From NCBI GenBank assembly GCA_033964015.1, contig CM066917.1, forward strand, positions 26,815,951 to 26,879,950: DNA of 64,000 nucleotides, read 5' to 3'. A program made the translations under genes and the position numbers. The notes beneath the pieces are model-generated. The model had not been told where the DNA came from. It saw only the letters and a list, made by a program, of their open reading frames with translations, and made no database searches. Source of the stretch: Scolanthus callimorphus (taxonomy: Eukaryota; Cnidaria; Anthozoa; Actiniaria; Edwardsiidae). This document shows positions 45,301 to 51,244 of the stretch, one piece after another (within the stretch, counting starts at the first letter, position 1; the number at the start of each line of letters is the position of its first letter).

Positions 45301-47511
45301 AGCTATCTGCACCATCACCAGCTATCCGCACCATCACCAGCTATCCACACTATCATCACCTATCCACACCATCACCAGCTATCCATTTTATTACCAGCTA
45401 TCTACACCAACAGCTATCCACGCTATCACCAGCTATCATCACCTATCCACACTATCAACAGCTATCCAAGCCATAGTCACCTATCAACATGCACTATCAT
45501 CACTATCATGGATAGGTGACGATAGTGGGGATAGCTGATGATGGTGTGGATAGTTGGTAATAGTGTGGATAGGTGATGACGGTGTTGATAGGTGATGACA
45601 GTATGGATAGGTGATGATGGTGTGGATAAGTGATGATAGTATGGATAGCGGATGATGGTGTGGATAGGTGATGATAGTGTGGATAGCTGTTGATATTGTG
45701 GATAGGTGATGATAGTGTGGATAGCTGGTGATGGTGCGGAAAGGTGACGATGATAGTGTGGATTGGTGACAATGGTGTGGATAGCGGATGATGGTGTGGA
45801 TAGCCGTTGATGGTGTGGATAGCTGTTGATGGTGTGGATAAATGTAGATGTTGTACTAACCGATACTAACACGATACACTAACATGATGCGTACTTGAAG
45901 TACCAACCGCTAAATTTCAAGATGGCGGCCAAAATCGCTGAACTTTAATACTTGAACATCAATGAGCATTCACGCTTGAAATAAACAAAGGTGCGTACAT
46001 GAAAATGATCACGGACACTTTTCAGAGGTACTCCATTTTAGGTACTCCAAAGGGTACTCCATGGAGTAGTACTCCATGTTTTGTCCTCTCCCGTAAAATT
46101 GCTGCTCTTATGTCCTTTTGGTAATATCAAGCAGTTTGTAGGCTATAACAAGTTGCAAAAAAGTAATAATATGGAATTGCACTAGTCATTGGCTCATTTT
46201 AGTCAATACATGGATGTCATGACAGACAAGTTTTTGCCAATGATTTGGTCAGGATTTCCCTGCTAGCAGAGGCCTCTTTTCTCTGCATTTCGCTAGCTGA
46301 GGGCCGTGAGTGAAACCCCAGTGCTGCCCTGGGTTGAAACTTTCTTTGTTTTGCCACTGTCCACAACCTTGAATGGTTTTCTGACAGTTTCTTGAGCCCA
46401 TTAAATGCACACACATATCTACAGGGACGTTGTCCACTAATAATTATGTGAGGCCCCCAGCGGGAAAGGTTGGTAGATATGCGTGCGCATATAGTGGGCT
46501 CAAGAAATAGTTTATCATTCATACCAATTCTTGAAGAACACAACACCTATTTGTATCTCCATCCTCTCTGTGATTTGCTAAAAAATGACCAAATAGACTC
46601 TTTGACCAACTTTTTCAAGCTTATTTCACTTACTCCTTTTGGTTAAATTTCCAGATATTTTTAAGCATTGAAACAATTGTGTAATGCTATACTTATTATT
46701 ATTATATAATTTATTTGTAAAAATATGTAAAATGTGTAATATTTTGTTTTTGTTAGTCACATCCCCACCCTGCCTAACTTGACTAGCTTCTGCTATTTGT
46801 AGGCAGGCTGGATGTGTAAATAATTTGTAAATATGAATAAAAAAATTGAAGTTGGTATTGTTTTAGTAAACTGACTTTTGCTTTGTGTGAAGAAAAAGAG
46901 GTCAACATGAAAATCACACAAAGAAAAACAAAGCCAGCCAAGTAACTTTTCAGACCTTTATTTTCAAAGCCCTTGAAAATATTTTCCTCACATAAAAATT
47001 GGACTACCATGCTATGAGTAAAGATAACTATGTAAAATACGGAATAATGTTCATACCTTTCCAACAAGCTCTATGCCAAACATCGTCCCATTATGGGTTG
47101 GCAGCTCCCCTTTATACCACACAACTCCAGGAACCTCCTTCGGAGCACCCTTAACTTTCACAAGAACTTTACTCTGGACGTTAATTTTCAAACTCAACTC
47201 CAGACGGTTTCTTTCTCGAAAATACGATATCTCTCTTCGGCACTAGTTATGGCAAAAAGCAAATTCGCTGAATTTTCTGCTAGTTTTGCCACATCAGTAG
47301 TCGGACAGAGAAGTCTACCTTTCCCTTCTATCTCGGTGAGGCATATTTGAGAATTGTCTTCTGGTTGTTCGGTTTCAGGCAGTGCTACAAGTATCTGACC
47401 TCTCAGAAATTGTGCAGGAACAGTTTTAGATGTTAGCATCAACATTCCCTTTTCAATATGTTCCCCGACTCGATCTTGAAGCAGAATGTATTTGTGTTGT
47501 TTGTCATCCAT
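28758..47511 (-). CDS. CYLD: CYLD-like ubiquitin hydrolase, gene span (13 exons)
   Basis: Thirteen exons joined by GT-AG introns in consistent phase give a protein of about 1061 aa if three one-base gaps are allowed for (human CYLD has 956). The order is that of CYLD: N-terminal region, CAP-Gly 1 (exons 1-2), CAP-Gly 2 (exons 2-3), linker (exons 3-4), CAP-Gly 3 (exons 6-7), then a USP domain (exons 8-14) with an inserted B-box zinc finger. The nucleophile Cys ([12 protein letters not shown]), His (KTSHYVAFV) and Asp (FFDSMADR) are present. CYLD removes K63 and M1 ubiquitin chains from NF-kB pathway proteins in the cytosol. The breaks lie near 47212, 43937 and 38405, all before the USP domain. 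I see no clear TRAF2-binding PVQES motif. The introns are full of foldback elements. Confidence 0.93.
29165..29329. mobile_element. Foldback MITE in CYLD intron 13
   Basis: TAGTCTGCGTAGCGGCTCT at the left is inverted at the right (AGAGCCGCTACGCAGGCTA); GAGTCGGGGCGAG and CTCGCCCCGACTC also pair. Confidence 0.8.
29354..29545. mobile_element. TTAA-type MITE family, copy 3 (degenerate)
   Basis: Shares CATCCATTTCCATCGGCTGA and the ATTCGTCTTCTAATATCA block with copy 2. The ends are eroded. Confidence 0.7.
29544..29790. mobile_element. MITE 'TACAGCTAAAACC', copy 1
   Basis: TACAGCTAAAACCATCGTATC begins it; TTGACTTTGCTGTTCCGCCA and CACTAGGCGAAACAGGG recur in the copy at 52461-52770. The right end stops about 25 bp from the exon 13 donor site of CYLD. 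Confidence 0.75.
29822..30166 (-). CDS. CYLD: CYLD exon 13: B-box and catalytic His/Asp
   Basis: Acceptor CCCACAG, donor GTAAGT. It encodes the zinc ligands of the CYLD B-box (CSVCGEH, CKDC, CSDC, TVHKHP) and the catalytic blocks MELFAVVCIKTSHYVAFV and WCFFDSMADR. Residue spacing follows human CYLD. The frame is intact. Confidence 0.96.
30324..30518. mobile_element. Foldback element in CYLD intron 12 (a)
   Basis: AGGCGTT plus T-run plus TTATCGCGAAAAACCCC at the left pairs with GGGGTTTTTTCGCGATAA plus A-run plus AACGCCT at the right. Confidence 0.85.
30655..30805. mobile_element. Foldback element in CYLD intron 12 (b), 8-bp duplication
   Basis: Arms GGCGTGCGGGATTCCTGT and ACAGGAATCCCGCACGCC pair, as do TAGCCGGCT and AGCCGGCTA at the ends. 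GGACTACC lies directly on both sides (30647-30654, 30806-30813), an 8-bp duplication as in hAT-type elements. Confidence 0.85.
30843..30951 (-). CDS. CYLD: CYLD exon 12 (USP domain)
   Basis: Acceptor TTGGCAG, donor GTACGT. It encodes VPSCLILQMPRFGNKYKMYD, the counterpart of human APSCLIIQMPRFGKDFKLF, a hallmark of the CYLD USP fold. Phase 0 in, phase 1 out. Confidence 0.96.
31058..31170. repeat. Palindromic element in CYLD intron 11
   Basis: TAAAACAATTATTCCTCGAG at the left is inverted at the right (CTCTCGAATGGG side to AATTGTTTTA). GGCCTCTGAGTC occurs on both sides of the centre in direct orientation. Confidence 0.7.
31171..31351. mobile_element. MITE 'GTCAAATCACACTAGT'
   Basis: GTCAAATCACACTAGT at the left and ACTAGTGTGATTTGAC at the right. 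An inner palindrome around TAGTAGGCTATAACTTATAG lies at its centre. Confidence 0.85.
31614..31907. mobile_element. Near-perfect palindromic foldback with 9-bp duplication
   Basis: Ends CAGACTCGTACCCGTCGCTA and its exact complement; arms pair over more than 100 bp each, so both strands show nearly the same open frame. The 9-bp CTCCTATAC flanks it (31605-31613, 31908-31916), as for Mutator-like elements. It sits in CYLD intron 11. Confidence 0.92.
32021..32153 (-). CDS. CYLD: CYLD exon 11 (USP domain)
   Basis: Acceptor ATTAG, donor GTATCA. It encodes CEESNYYQIITEKDES and VQRLLEQSFVSADIKLAQ, matching human DCYFYQIFMEKNE and IQQLLEWSFINSNLKFAE in order. Confidence 0.92.
32154..32874. other. CYLD intron 10
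   Basis: Contains a G-run near 32213 and several TTTTAGGG-type words (32268, 32310, 32446, 32486) but no clear element or gene. Confidence 0.5.
32875..32941 (-). CDS. CYLD: CYLD exon 10 (USP domain)
   Basis: 67 nt. Acceptor TTTTAG, donor GTGAGT. It encodes DPEEFLNTLLQQVLKSESLL, close to human [20 protein letters not shown]. Phases join to exons 9 and 11. Confidence 0.93.
33036..33127 (-). CDS. CYLD: CYLD exon 9 (USP domain)
   Basis: 92 nt. Acceptor TTTCAG, donor GTACAC. It encodes HGFVRADRVLKLRTLLDKL and SGLTHEEK, matching human YGYVCATKIMKLRKILEKV and SGFTSEEK. Confidence 0.93.
33241..33340. repeat. T-rich simple repeat
   Basis: (TTA)n and (TTTA)n runs followed by a C-run. Low complexity. 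Confidence 0.9.
33476..33627 (+). pseudogene. Fossil of a LINE reverse-transcriptase C-terminus
   Basis: In plus-strand frame the sequence reads RHFEYRGTFVWNRLPENLRQ and MNSFKSKLNELPSSF before a stop. Such YRG...WN.LP.NLR...SFK..L endings are typical of non-LTR retrotransposon ORF2 proteins. Nothing of the remainder is seen upstream, so it is a 5'-truncated copy inside CYLD intron 8. Confidence 0.65.
33628..34092. other. CYLD intron 8, unassigned part
   Basis: A plus-strand open frame of 125 codons (33775-34152) runs into the palindrome that follows. It has no recognised domain and I do not regard it as a gene. Confidence 0.4.
34201..34865. mobile_element. MITE nested in the left arm of the palindrome
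   Basis: GTAATTCCCCTG at the left and CAGGGGAATAAC at the right. CTTAAG (34195-34200, 34866-34871) flanks it, and the intact right arm of the host palindrome shows the empty site GAGCTTAAGCAACC. A TTAA target is therefore likely here too. Confidence 0.88.
35457..35945. repeat. Direct duplication of about 240 bp at the palindrome centre
   Basis: GTTTCGTTGCTCCAACAC starts at 35457 and again at 35696. Each copy is itself a partial palindrome (CCAAGAAAACCCATAT with ATATGGGTTTTCTTGG). The second copy has an extra short CTCGCCTCAGTGC segment. Confidence 0.9.
36653..36825. mobile_element. TTAA-flanked MITE family, copy 5
   Basis: Its left TTAA is the right TTAA of the big palindrome. The interior AATCAGCCGATGGAAATGGA and CAAAATGGCGGCC place it in the family of 27117-27350, in opposite orientation. 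Confidence 0.7.
37063..37321 (-). CDS. CYLD: CYLD exon 8: USP start with catalytic Cys
   Basis: Acceptor AATTAG, donor GTGAGT. It encodes [20 protein letters not shown], next to human [20 protein letters not shown], holding the nucleophile Cys, and ends in EIVNPLR. The region before it (SMESPSITGTVPPPTGLD) is a species-specific linker. Confidence 0.97.
37515..37668 (-). CDS. CYLD: CYLD exon 7 (end of CAP-Gly 3)
   Basis: Acceptor TTTTAG, donor GTAGGT (chosen over GTATCC four bases on because only this one keeps exon 8 in frame). It encodes GCSDGTFQGQRYFTCPAGRG and CHKDSRFGS, matching human GCTDGTFRGTRYFTC and CRPDSRFAS. Confidence 0.94.
38107..38333. mobile_element. TTAA-flanked MITE family, copy 4
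   Basis: TTAAAGAGCCTGTATCAG at the left; GGCTGACACAGCTGTTTAA at the right. It lies in CYLD intron 6, in opposite orientation to copy 2. Confidence 0.85.
38383..38791 (-). CDS. CYLD: CYLD exon 6 (start of CAP-Gly 3), frame broken
   Basis: Acceptor ACTACAG, donor GTGAGG. It encodes a Ser/Glu-rich linker, then VGSMVEIPTTGVGSETRYG and VIRWVGELPLL (human VGSLVEV and GVIRWIGQPPGL). After that the homologous IAAGLEL (human VLAGLEL) lies in another frame, and the first frame meets a TAG at 38400-38402. One missing base, most simply an A in the run at 38409-38412, explains it. Confidence 0.9.
39061..39069 (-). other. CYLD: Possible extra small CYLD exon (exon 5) near 39030-39069
   Basis: Between exons 4 and 6 the minus strand reads VNGRPETTQETFR in the right phase (1 in, 1 out) before a GTAATG donor near 39028. 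The acceptor side (GACCGAG) has no good pyrimidine tract, so I leave it out of the main model. The coordinates give the acceptor side only. Confidence 0.2.
39105..39314. mobile_element. MITE, 'TGTGTGTTTCC' family, copy 2
   Basis: TGTGTGTTTCCAAAAAATATCC at the left and GGATATTCTTTGGAAACACACA at the right. It contains long C and G runs and two GGAAATTCCAGAGGGG blocks. Confidence 0.88.
39358..39607. repeat. Dispersed 'TATCCCTTAGGG' words
   Basis: TATCCCTTAGGG or a near match occurs four times (about 39360, 39421, 39549, 39593) within CYLD intron 4. Spacing is irregular; this may be a decayed tandem element. Confidence 0.45.
39734..40132 (-). CDS. CYLD: CYLD exon 4 (linker between CAP-Gly 2 and 3)
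   Basis: Acceptor GTCCACAG, donor GTATAG. It encodes a polar, acidic stretch (HPKERRRSNSASSTVSISSE, then a KADQDLRNKLEDQ helix-like part). It has no domain; human CYLD also has a long unstructured linker here. Phases join to exons 3 and 6. Confidence 0.8.
40350..41269. mobile_element. 920-bp MITE in CYLD intron 3
   Basis: CAGGGCCTGCGGTTTGATG at the left and CATCAACCACGGGCCCTG at the right; CTTTAT on both sides (40344-40349, 41270-41275). Each end has CGCATAAT words. The open frame inside (40679-41038) has no domain. Confidence 0.82.
41276..42278. other. CYLD intron 3, remainder
   Basis: AT-rich intron sequence; AATGCAGGTGA occurs three times near 42125-42215. Nothing else recognised. Confidence 0.4.
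42279..42483 (-). CDS. CYLD: CYLD exon 3 (end of CAP-Gly 2)
   Basis: Acceptor CTTTTAG, donor GTAAGT. It encodes GYFRNHQRFDCKKDFALFKR and ADEVIP, corresponding to human [21 protein letters not shown] and NDIIP. It then runs into a charged linker. Confidence 0.87.
42534..43092. mobile_element. Foldback MITE in CYLD intron 2
   Basis: AGGGACCGTTCATTTTTTATC at the left pairs with GATAAAAATGAACGGTCCCT at the right; GAGAGGGGGCTGGTGGAAATG pairs as well. Inside, GGGGTCACCCAAAAAAATAC occurs three times in tandem. Confidence 0.9.
43219..43433. mobile_element. MITE 'CAGGGCTTG', copy 2
   Basis: CAGGGCTTGAAA at the left, GAGCCCTG at the right. TAATTTTACGCCTTGTA and CCACTAGGA are shared with the element at 13182-13787. 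Confidence 0.7.
43793..44160 (-). CDS. CYLD: CYLD exon 2 (CAP-Gly 1 end, CAP-Gly 2 start), frame broken
   Basis: Acceptor TTTCAG, donor GTAAGT. It encodes NGMFRNKEYFICQDDCGVFV and AVDKIRL (human [21 protein letters not shown]), then after a Ser/Lys linker RVVTFVGEKVARGSV and EGWIAVGIEL (human RVSLKVGETIESGTV and GYFVGVDM). The two halves are in different frames; one missing A in the five-A run at 43937-43941 (minus strand) accounts for this. Confidence 0.9.
44185..45065 (+). mobile_element. Penelope-like element remnant with inverted flanks
   Basis: A broken GIY-YIG endonuclease stretch (44605-44893) is followed by about 190 bp that reappears inverted before it: 44200-44390 matches the complement of 44868-45065 (AAACCAACAACTCTACCATT, TGTAAATTGTTCATAACT). 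Penelope-like elements often carry terminal repeats in inverted orientation. It sits in CYLD intron 1. Confidence 0.7.
44605..44893 (+). pseudogene. Broken GIY-YIG endonuclease domain of a Penelope-like element
   Basis: The plus strand reads YKISCAGCSACYVGETS, then in shifted frames RHLQTCINEHF, KASHIFKHL and QLKIKEVIHILWE with a stop before PSLN. This is the usual C-terminal order of Penelope-like proteins (YVGET, INEH, SHIFKHL, IKEA.HI.WE.P.LN). At least two frameshifts and one stop show that it is dead. The reverse transcriptase part is missing. Confidence 0.75.
45070..46092. mobile_element. 1-kb palindromic element with 9-bp duplication
   Basis: GGGAGAGGACAAAACATGGA at the left is inverted at the right; arms also share CAAGATGGCGGCC and TACTCCATGGAGTAC words. 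GTAAAATTG flanks it on both sides (45061-45069, 46093-46101). The core is a minisatellite that is itself split into opposite orientations. It lies in CYLD intron 1. Confidence 0.92.
45290..45850. repeat. Inverted pair of short minisatellites
   Basis: Up to about 45510 units read ACCATCACCAGCTATCC; after that the complement GGATAGGTGATGATGGTGT is repeated. Units are about 15-19 bp and irregular. Long open frames on both strands follow from the low complexity. Confidence 0.9.
46102..47056. other. CYLD intron 1, remainder
   Basis: Contains GCTAGCAGAGGCCTC and TTTCGCTAGCTGAGGGCC words (46262-46305) and, at 46690-46850, an AT-rich stretch ending ATGAATAAAAAAATTG that resembles a LINE 3' end. No gene seen. 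Confidence 0.4.
47057..47511 (-). CDS. CYLD: CYLD exon 1 (N-terminus, CAP-Gly 1 start), frame broken
   Basis: I start at MDDKQHKYILLQDRVG, the first ATG of this frame. AKLAENSANLLFAITSAEER (human INEKFTELLLAITNCEER) fixes the identity. The frame then ends at TGA 47194-47196, while RNRL...KINVQSKVLVKV and FPGVV-like EVPGVVWYKGELP continue in another frame (human NRNRLSKGLQIDVGCPVKV, FPGVVRFRGPL). One missing A in the run at 47212-47214 explains it. Donor GTATGA, phase 0. Confidence 0.88.
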
Positions 47512-47538
47512 TTTGTGTGTCAAACTACCGCATTATAT

Positions 47539-47604
47539 TCAAGATAGAGCGAGAATAATCAAGAAAGGCGTCGTAAACACCATTTTCAAATCAACTTCCG
47601 CCAT
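47539..47604 (-). CDS. Upstream open reading frame in the CYLD leader
   Basis: AAAATGGCGGAAG starts a 21-residue frame (MAEVDLKMVFTTPFLIILAL plus S) that ends 27 bases before the CYLD start. The start context is strong, so it could lower CYLD translation. That this stretch is in the mRNA is assumed, not shown. Confidence 0.35.
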   Translation of the reverse strand: MAEVDLKMVFTTPFLIILALS

Positions 47605-47887
47605 TTTGGCCTCTCGTCGTCTCACTGATGATGATGGGAAATTCCCGCCTAGCCTCGCTTCCATGCTTTCACTTTCTATTTTCATGCCATTACGTCATTA
47701 TCAAGAGAAAAACACAGGAAGCCCAGTCAGGTGCACAGGAGCCCAAATGAGACCTGCCGTCATCATTTCGTTCTCTGAAATAGCTACATAGCTTATTTTA
47801 CTATGTAAGCTAATTCTTGTGTTAACATGGTGTTTTCGGTGATCAAAAGTCAAAGATTACATCATAAATAAGGTAAAAACGTATTGA

Positions 47888-47929
<42 letters not shown>

Positions 47930-48203
47930 GGAGGGATATGACTCATGCATCAGCAATTTATTGGAGTTATGCTTATGTAAATATTTTTACACGTTCCAAT
48001 AAAATCTATCTATCTATCTATCTATCTATCAAGCAAGTGCTTAGATGTTTTTTTTTAGAGCCAAAAACTTTTATGTGTCTGCTATGATTTTTTTAAGGAA
48101 AAAAACATTGAAAAGGAAATCGAATTTCCAAATCCCCGACATGGTTTTCTACAACGCACCTTAGCCAACGCTTGAAATTGGTGTAAAAAAGGGGAGGGCC
48201 ACT
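47605..48203. other. CYLD upstream region with simple repeats
   Basis: The likely CYLD promoter lies in 47605-47800, but I see no certain core element. Further on are a 38-base G-run (47891-47928) and a (CTAT)n tract (48005-48030) that follows AATAAAAT, as at the 3' end of some LINEs. Confidence 0.4.
47891..47928. repeat. Poly-G run of 38 bases
   Basis: An uninterrupted G-run. It may form G-quadruplexes; such runs are also frequent assembly trouble spots. Confidence 0.95.
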
Positions 48204-48669
48204 AGGTAGCGTTCGGCACAAGTAAGCAAATTGCTCAAAAGTTGCCGATAAAAGTGCTTAAAAGTTGCCGAAAAGTTGCTACTTTTTTCAAAATTTCACA
48301 CATTCTTGTCTTGTTTCTTATCAAAATTAATATCAAAGTTATTGTAAAAAAAAATACCATATTTATTATATGGTATTTTTTTTACAATAACTTTGATATT
48401 AATTTTGATAAATATGATAAATATAAATATGATATGCGTAAAATAAATATAAATATGATGATATGCGTAACTGTTTTTTTCTGGTAGAATAATTTAAGTA
48501 AATATCTATCGAAAGTTAATAAATGTGCCCAAAAAGTAAAAAAAAAAAATTTTTGGTTGAAAAAGTCAAAAGTTGCCGGAAATCTAAAACGTTGCTGAAA
48601 ATCCAAAAAGTTGCCGAAAATCTAAAAAGTGCCGAAAAGTTGCCGAGCAACTTGTGCCGAACCCTATAC
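48204..48669. mobile_element. MITE 'GTTCGGCACAAG' rich in AAGTTGCCG
   Basis: GTTCGGCACAAGTAAGCAA at the left, GAGCAACTTGTGCCGAAC at the right. AAGTTGCCGAAAA recurs several times near both ends. The hairpin at 48318-48411 is its centre. Confidence 0.75.
48318..48411. repeat. Near-perfect 45-bp-arm AT hairpin
   Basis: TTATCAAAATTAATATCAAA...ACCATAT is followed after a 5-base loop by its complement; the only difference is nine A against eight T. Confidence 0.95.
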
Positions 48670-48708
48670 CACTCGGCACATACCCTGAGGGGGATACTTG
48701 TTTTAGTA

Positions 48709-48980
48709 TAGTATATACCAAATCAGTAGAATAAAATACGGTGGATTAAGGTTCAAACGCAATAACACGCGCGAAACGAGCCGCCATTTTGAGAGTTTTC
48801 TCAAAACAGTAAATAGTGATGGATATCTAGCCTGAATTTCAGCCGTCTTTTCTTCCTACACTCCGAACGTTCGGAGTGTAGGAAGAAAAGACGGCTGAAA
48901 TTCAGGCTACTGGATATCTACTATTTCAGTAACCAATCAGAGCGCGCGAAAATGACTATTCACTGATTTGGTATATACTA
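48709..48980. mobile_element. MITE 'TAGTATATACCAAATCAGT'
   Basis: TAGTATATACCAAATCAGT and ACTGATTTGGTATATACTA bound the element. It contains the perfect 82-bp palindrome at 48828-48909, probably a second foldback inserted later. Confidence 0.88.
48828..48909. repeat. Perfect 82-bp palindrome without loop
   Basis: Arms of 41 bases (TAGCCTGAATTTCAGCCGTC to CACTCCGAAC) match exactly with the centre at AAC|GTT. Confidence 0.98.
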
Positions 48981-49067
48981 ATATTGTATATTCGCGAGGG
49001 TGGAGCTCTCAAAAGTTGAACTGATGCACTGCGCGGAAAAGGAAGTTTTAGCCCCGCTCGCAGCACA

Positions 49068-49246
49068 CTCACAGTAGATTTCTGTAGAAACCCATTTATG
49101 GGAAAAGCTGATTTTCACATGGCGCAAGAATGTGTTCGGGATTCACGTGTTTGTCGTCCATGGGAAAGCCGAACACTTCACATTCTTGTGTCGTGGGAAG
49201 TTCGGCTTTTCCCACAAACGGGTTTCTGTAAAGATTTGCTGTGACT
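49068..49246. mobile_element. Foldback MITE
   Basis: GTAGATTTCTGTAGAAACCC pairs with GGGTTTCTGTAAAGATTTGC; GGGAAAAGC...AAGAATGTGTTCGG also has its inverted partner. Confidence 0.78.
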
Positions 49247-49934
49247 CGGCCCGGCAAGTTCGGTGCATCCAGGAGAGAACGTACTCTGAAAGCTTTTTTC
49301 TTGAAGGTGAATTCATATGTAACACTACTTGGAAAAAGAAGTAGTGTAAGTTTATTGGTGCAGGCTATCAGAGAGATACATTTGTGTTTTGTATATATTT
49401 TACATCAGCAAGTAGTCCAATAAAGTTGTTTTAAAACACAAAAATTTCAATGACACAGATGCACACATCAAAAACATAGAATTTGACCCCCTACCACATT
49501 GCACATTTTCTGAATGCGACCCTGTTGGCTGGACAGTAGATTTTGTATCACGGAGAGAAGGTGAGAAAAAGGCGCTAGATTCTAACTGTAAGAAAAGCAA
49601 AGTGAAACTTCTAGAGCTGTGATCACAACACAATTGGGGGCAGATACACGTACCGAAAAGGAAGTGAGTTCAATAGTTGTTGACTGAAATTTGGGAGTAA
49701 AATAGTGCGAACAATTAAATGACCCTCTCCTTTGCTCAACATCTTTTCAAAATGACCCCCTCACTAAAATTTCCGGCCCCCACATCGACCCACGCACAGA
49801 TTATAAACGACCAGCCCCAGGCGCTATAAACGACCAGGCGCTATAAAATGCTCTTCTCCAATTATTATGATTGCATTTTGACCTGTGTAAAAACTCTCTT
49901 CTATTTTATGTGCAAAATGGCATGTTATTTCTAT
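49247..49934. other. Intergenic, nothing recognised
   Basis: Short open frames without domains. TATAAACGACCAG occurs twice near 49802 and 49827. Confidence 0.35.
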
Positions 49935-50058
49935 CAAGGCCGTAGCTAGAAATTTGTGTCTGGGGGCAAGCCATTGGTCTCCAATGTTGACACTAAAAAT
50001 ATTACGTCGGGGGGGGGGGACTCTCACTCTGCCCCCCTTCCCGCTAGCTACGGCACCG
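49935..50058. mobile_element. MITE, family 'CAAGGCCGTAGCTAG', copy 2
   Basis: Starts CAAGGCCGTAGCTAGAAATT, ends GCTAGCTACGGCACCG; CTAT on both sides. Related to 3410-3582. Confidence 0.8.
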
Positions 50059-50616
50059 CTATAGTTGCAGACTTTTAAACTAAAATTTGCTACTTTTTTG
50101 GTAGTTTCTAGCATGCTATATATATCGTACATTCAAATTTTGATTCAGATTCAGATTTTATTATTCGAGTACATGGAACATTGATTTACTGAGTGCAACA
50201 AAAGAAAATACAAAGTTCTCGAGCCTGTTTGTGATTCTTTCACTATAGACGTGAATCATAAAAAATCTGCTAAATTTAGAGTTTCGACTAAAGTGAAAAT
50301 GGTATAAACATTGAGCTAAAAAAGTATATTTCTAGGAGCCCAATCTCTCTCCAACTTTTCTTCCTATCCTTTTATTTCACTCATGTAACAACGTATTTTT
50401 CTTTTTTCCGAATCCAGGTACTATAGAGACAATTTAATTGAAACACAATAATCTCACTAGAATACACAAATGTGCCCAAATAACTGTGGACACTTTTCTG
50501 AGTAAATTAGAAAAGAGTGTTCCTTTGGCATCAGTGGGTTCCCGGCCATCACAGTCAGCAATATTCTATTTTTAGAAAACCGAGACAATAGACAATTTAG
50601 AATTGGAAGAAGTAAT
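50059..50616. other. Intergenic, nothing recognised
   Basis: AT-rich; GATTCAGATTCAGATTTTATT near 50141 recalls LINE 3' ends but nothing more can be said. Confidence 0.3.
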
Positions 50617-50750
50617 CAGGGGCGGATTTAGGGTGGTGGAGGAGCCCCCTCTCTCGGGAGATTTTTCTAACATTTACTGTATTTCCGGAAGGAAATTTGC
50701 TTCATGGTCCCTCGGGGCCCCCCTTTCTGAAATTTTCTGTATCCGCCCCT
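50617..50750. mobile_element. MITE, 'CAGGGGCGGATTTAG' family, copy 2
   Basis: CAGGGGCGGATTTAG at the left, ATCCGCCCCT at the right; CTCGGGAGATTTT and CATTTACTGTATTTCC are shared with 7297-7458. A lone right end (CCCTGGATCCGCCCCGG) lies at 51222-51238. Confidence 0.75.
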
Positions 50751-50823
50751 ACTAATTGGCTCTATATACATCTGGCAATTTTTAGATGACAGAAACCACG
50801 ATAAACATGAAAACTGTTATCTG

Positions 50824-50937
50824 ATGGACGATTCCCAGCTATAAGCGCGCGCGCTCGTCTTTATTCAAAAATGTCCTTGTCGTGTCCCACAATACCAGAA
50901 AGCAGCGCGCGCGTGCGTTATAGCTGGAATCGTCCAT
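50824..50937. mobile_element. Short MITE 'ATGGACGATTCCAGCTATAA'
   Basis: ATGGACGATTCCCAGCTATAA and TTATAGCTGGAATCGTCCAT bound a core with GCGCGC runs on both sides. Confidence 0.82.
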
Positions 50938-51244
50938 TTACTCTTGACCTAAAGGAATTCCACTTGAGTGGAGGTGTAAGTGCATAAATTGGTGGTAAAA
51001 TTGGACAAGCATTTAGTTTGATCCCTTGTCCAATCCCTTGTTGGGGAGGCCGGGATGCAAAATAGATCTAATGGCATTCTTGCTATAATTAATCAATGAG
51101 GATAACTCGAAGAGTCTTTGATTGCGACTGGTTATTTTTAGGATTGACAACAAAGCGGTTGAGTGAAGCTCGTGAAAAGTATATTTTATCACTTCCGCCA
51201 CCCACCCCACCCTTTTGAAATTCCCTGGATCCGCCCCGGTTGCC

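Noticed and set aside
45227..45872. Long open frames on both strands in the HYPHHQLSTPSS type repeats
   Set aside because: Low-complexity minisatellite in an intronic transposon.
47884..48087. Open frame starting with a Gly run
   Set aside because: Product of the 38-base G-run.
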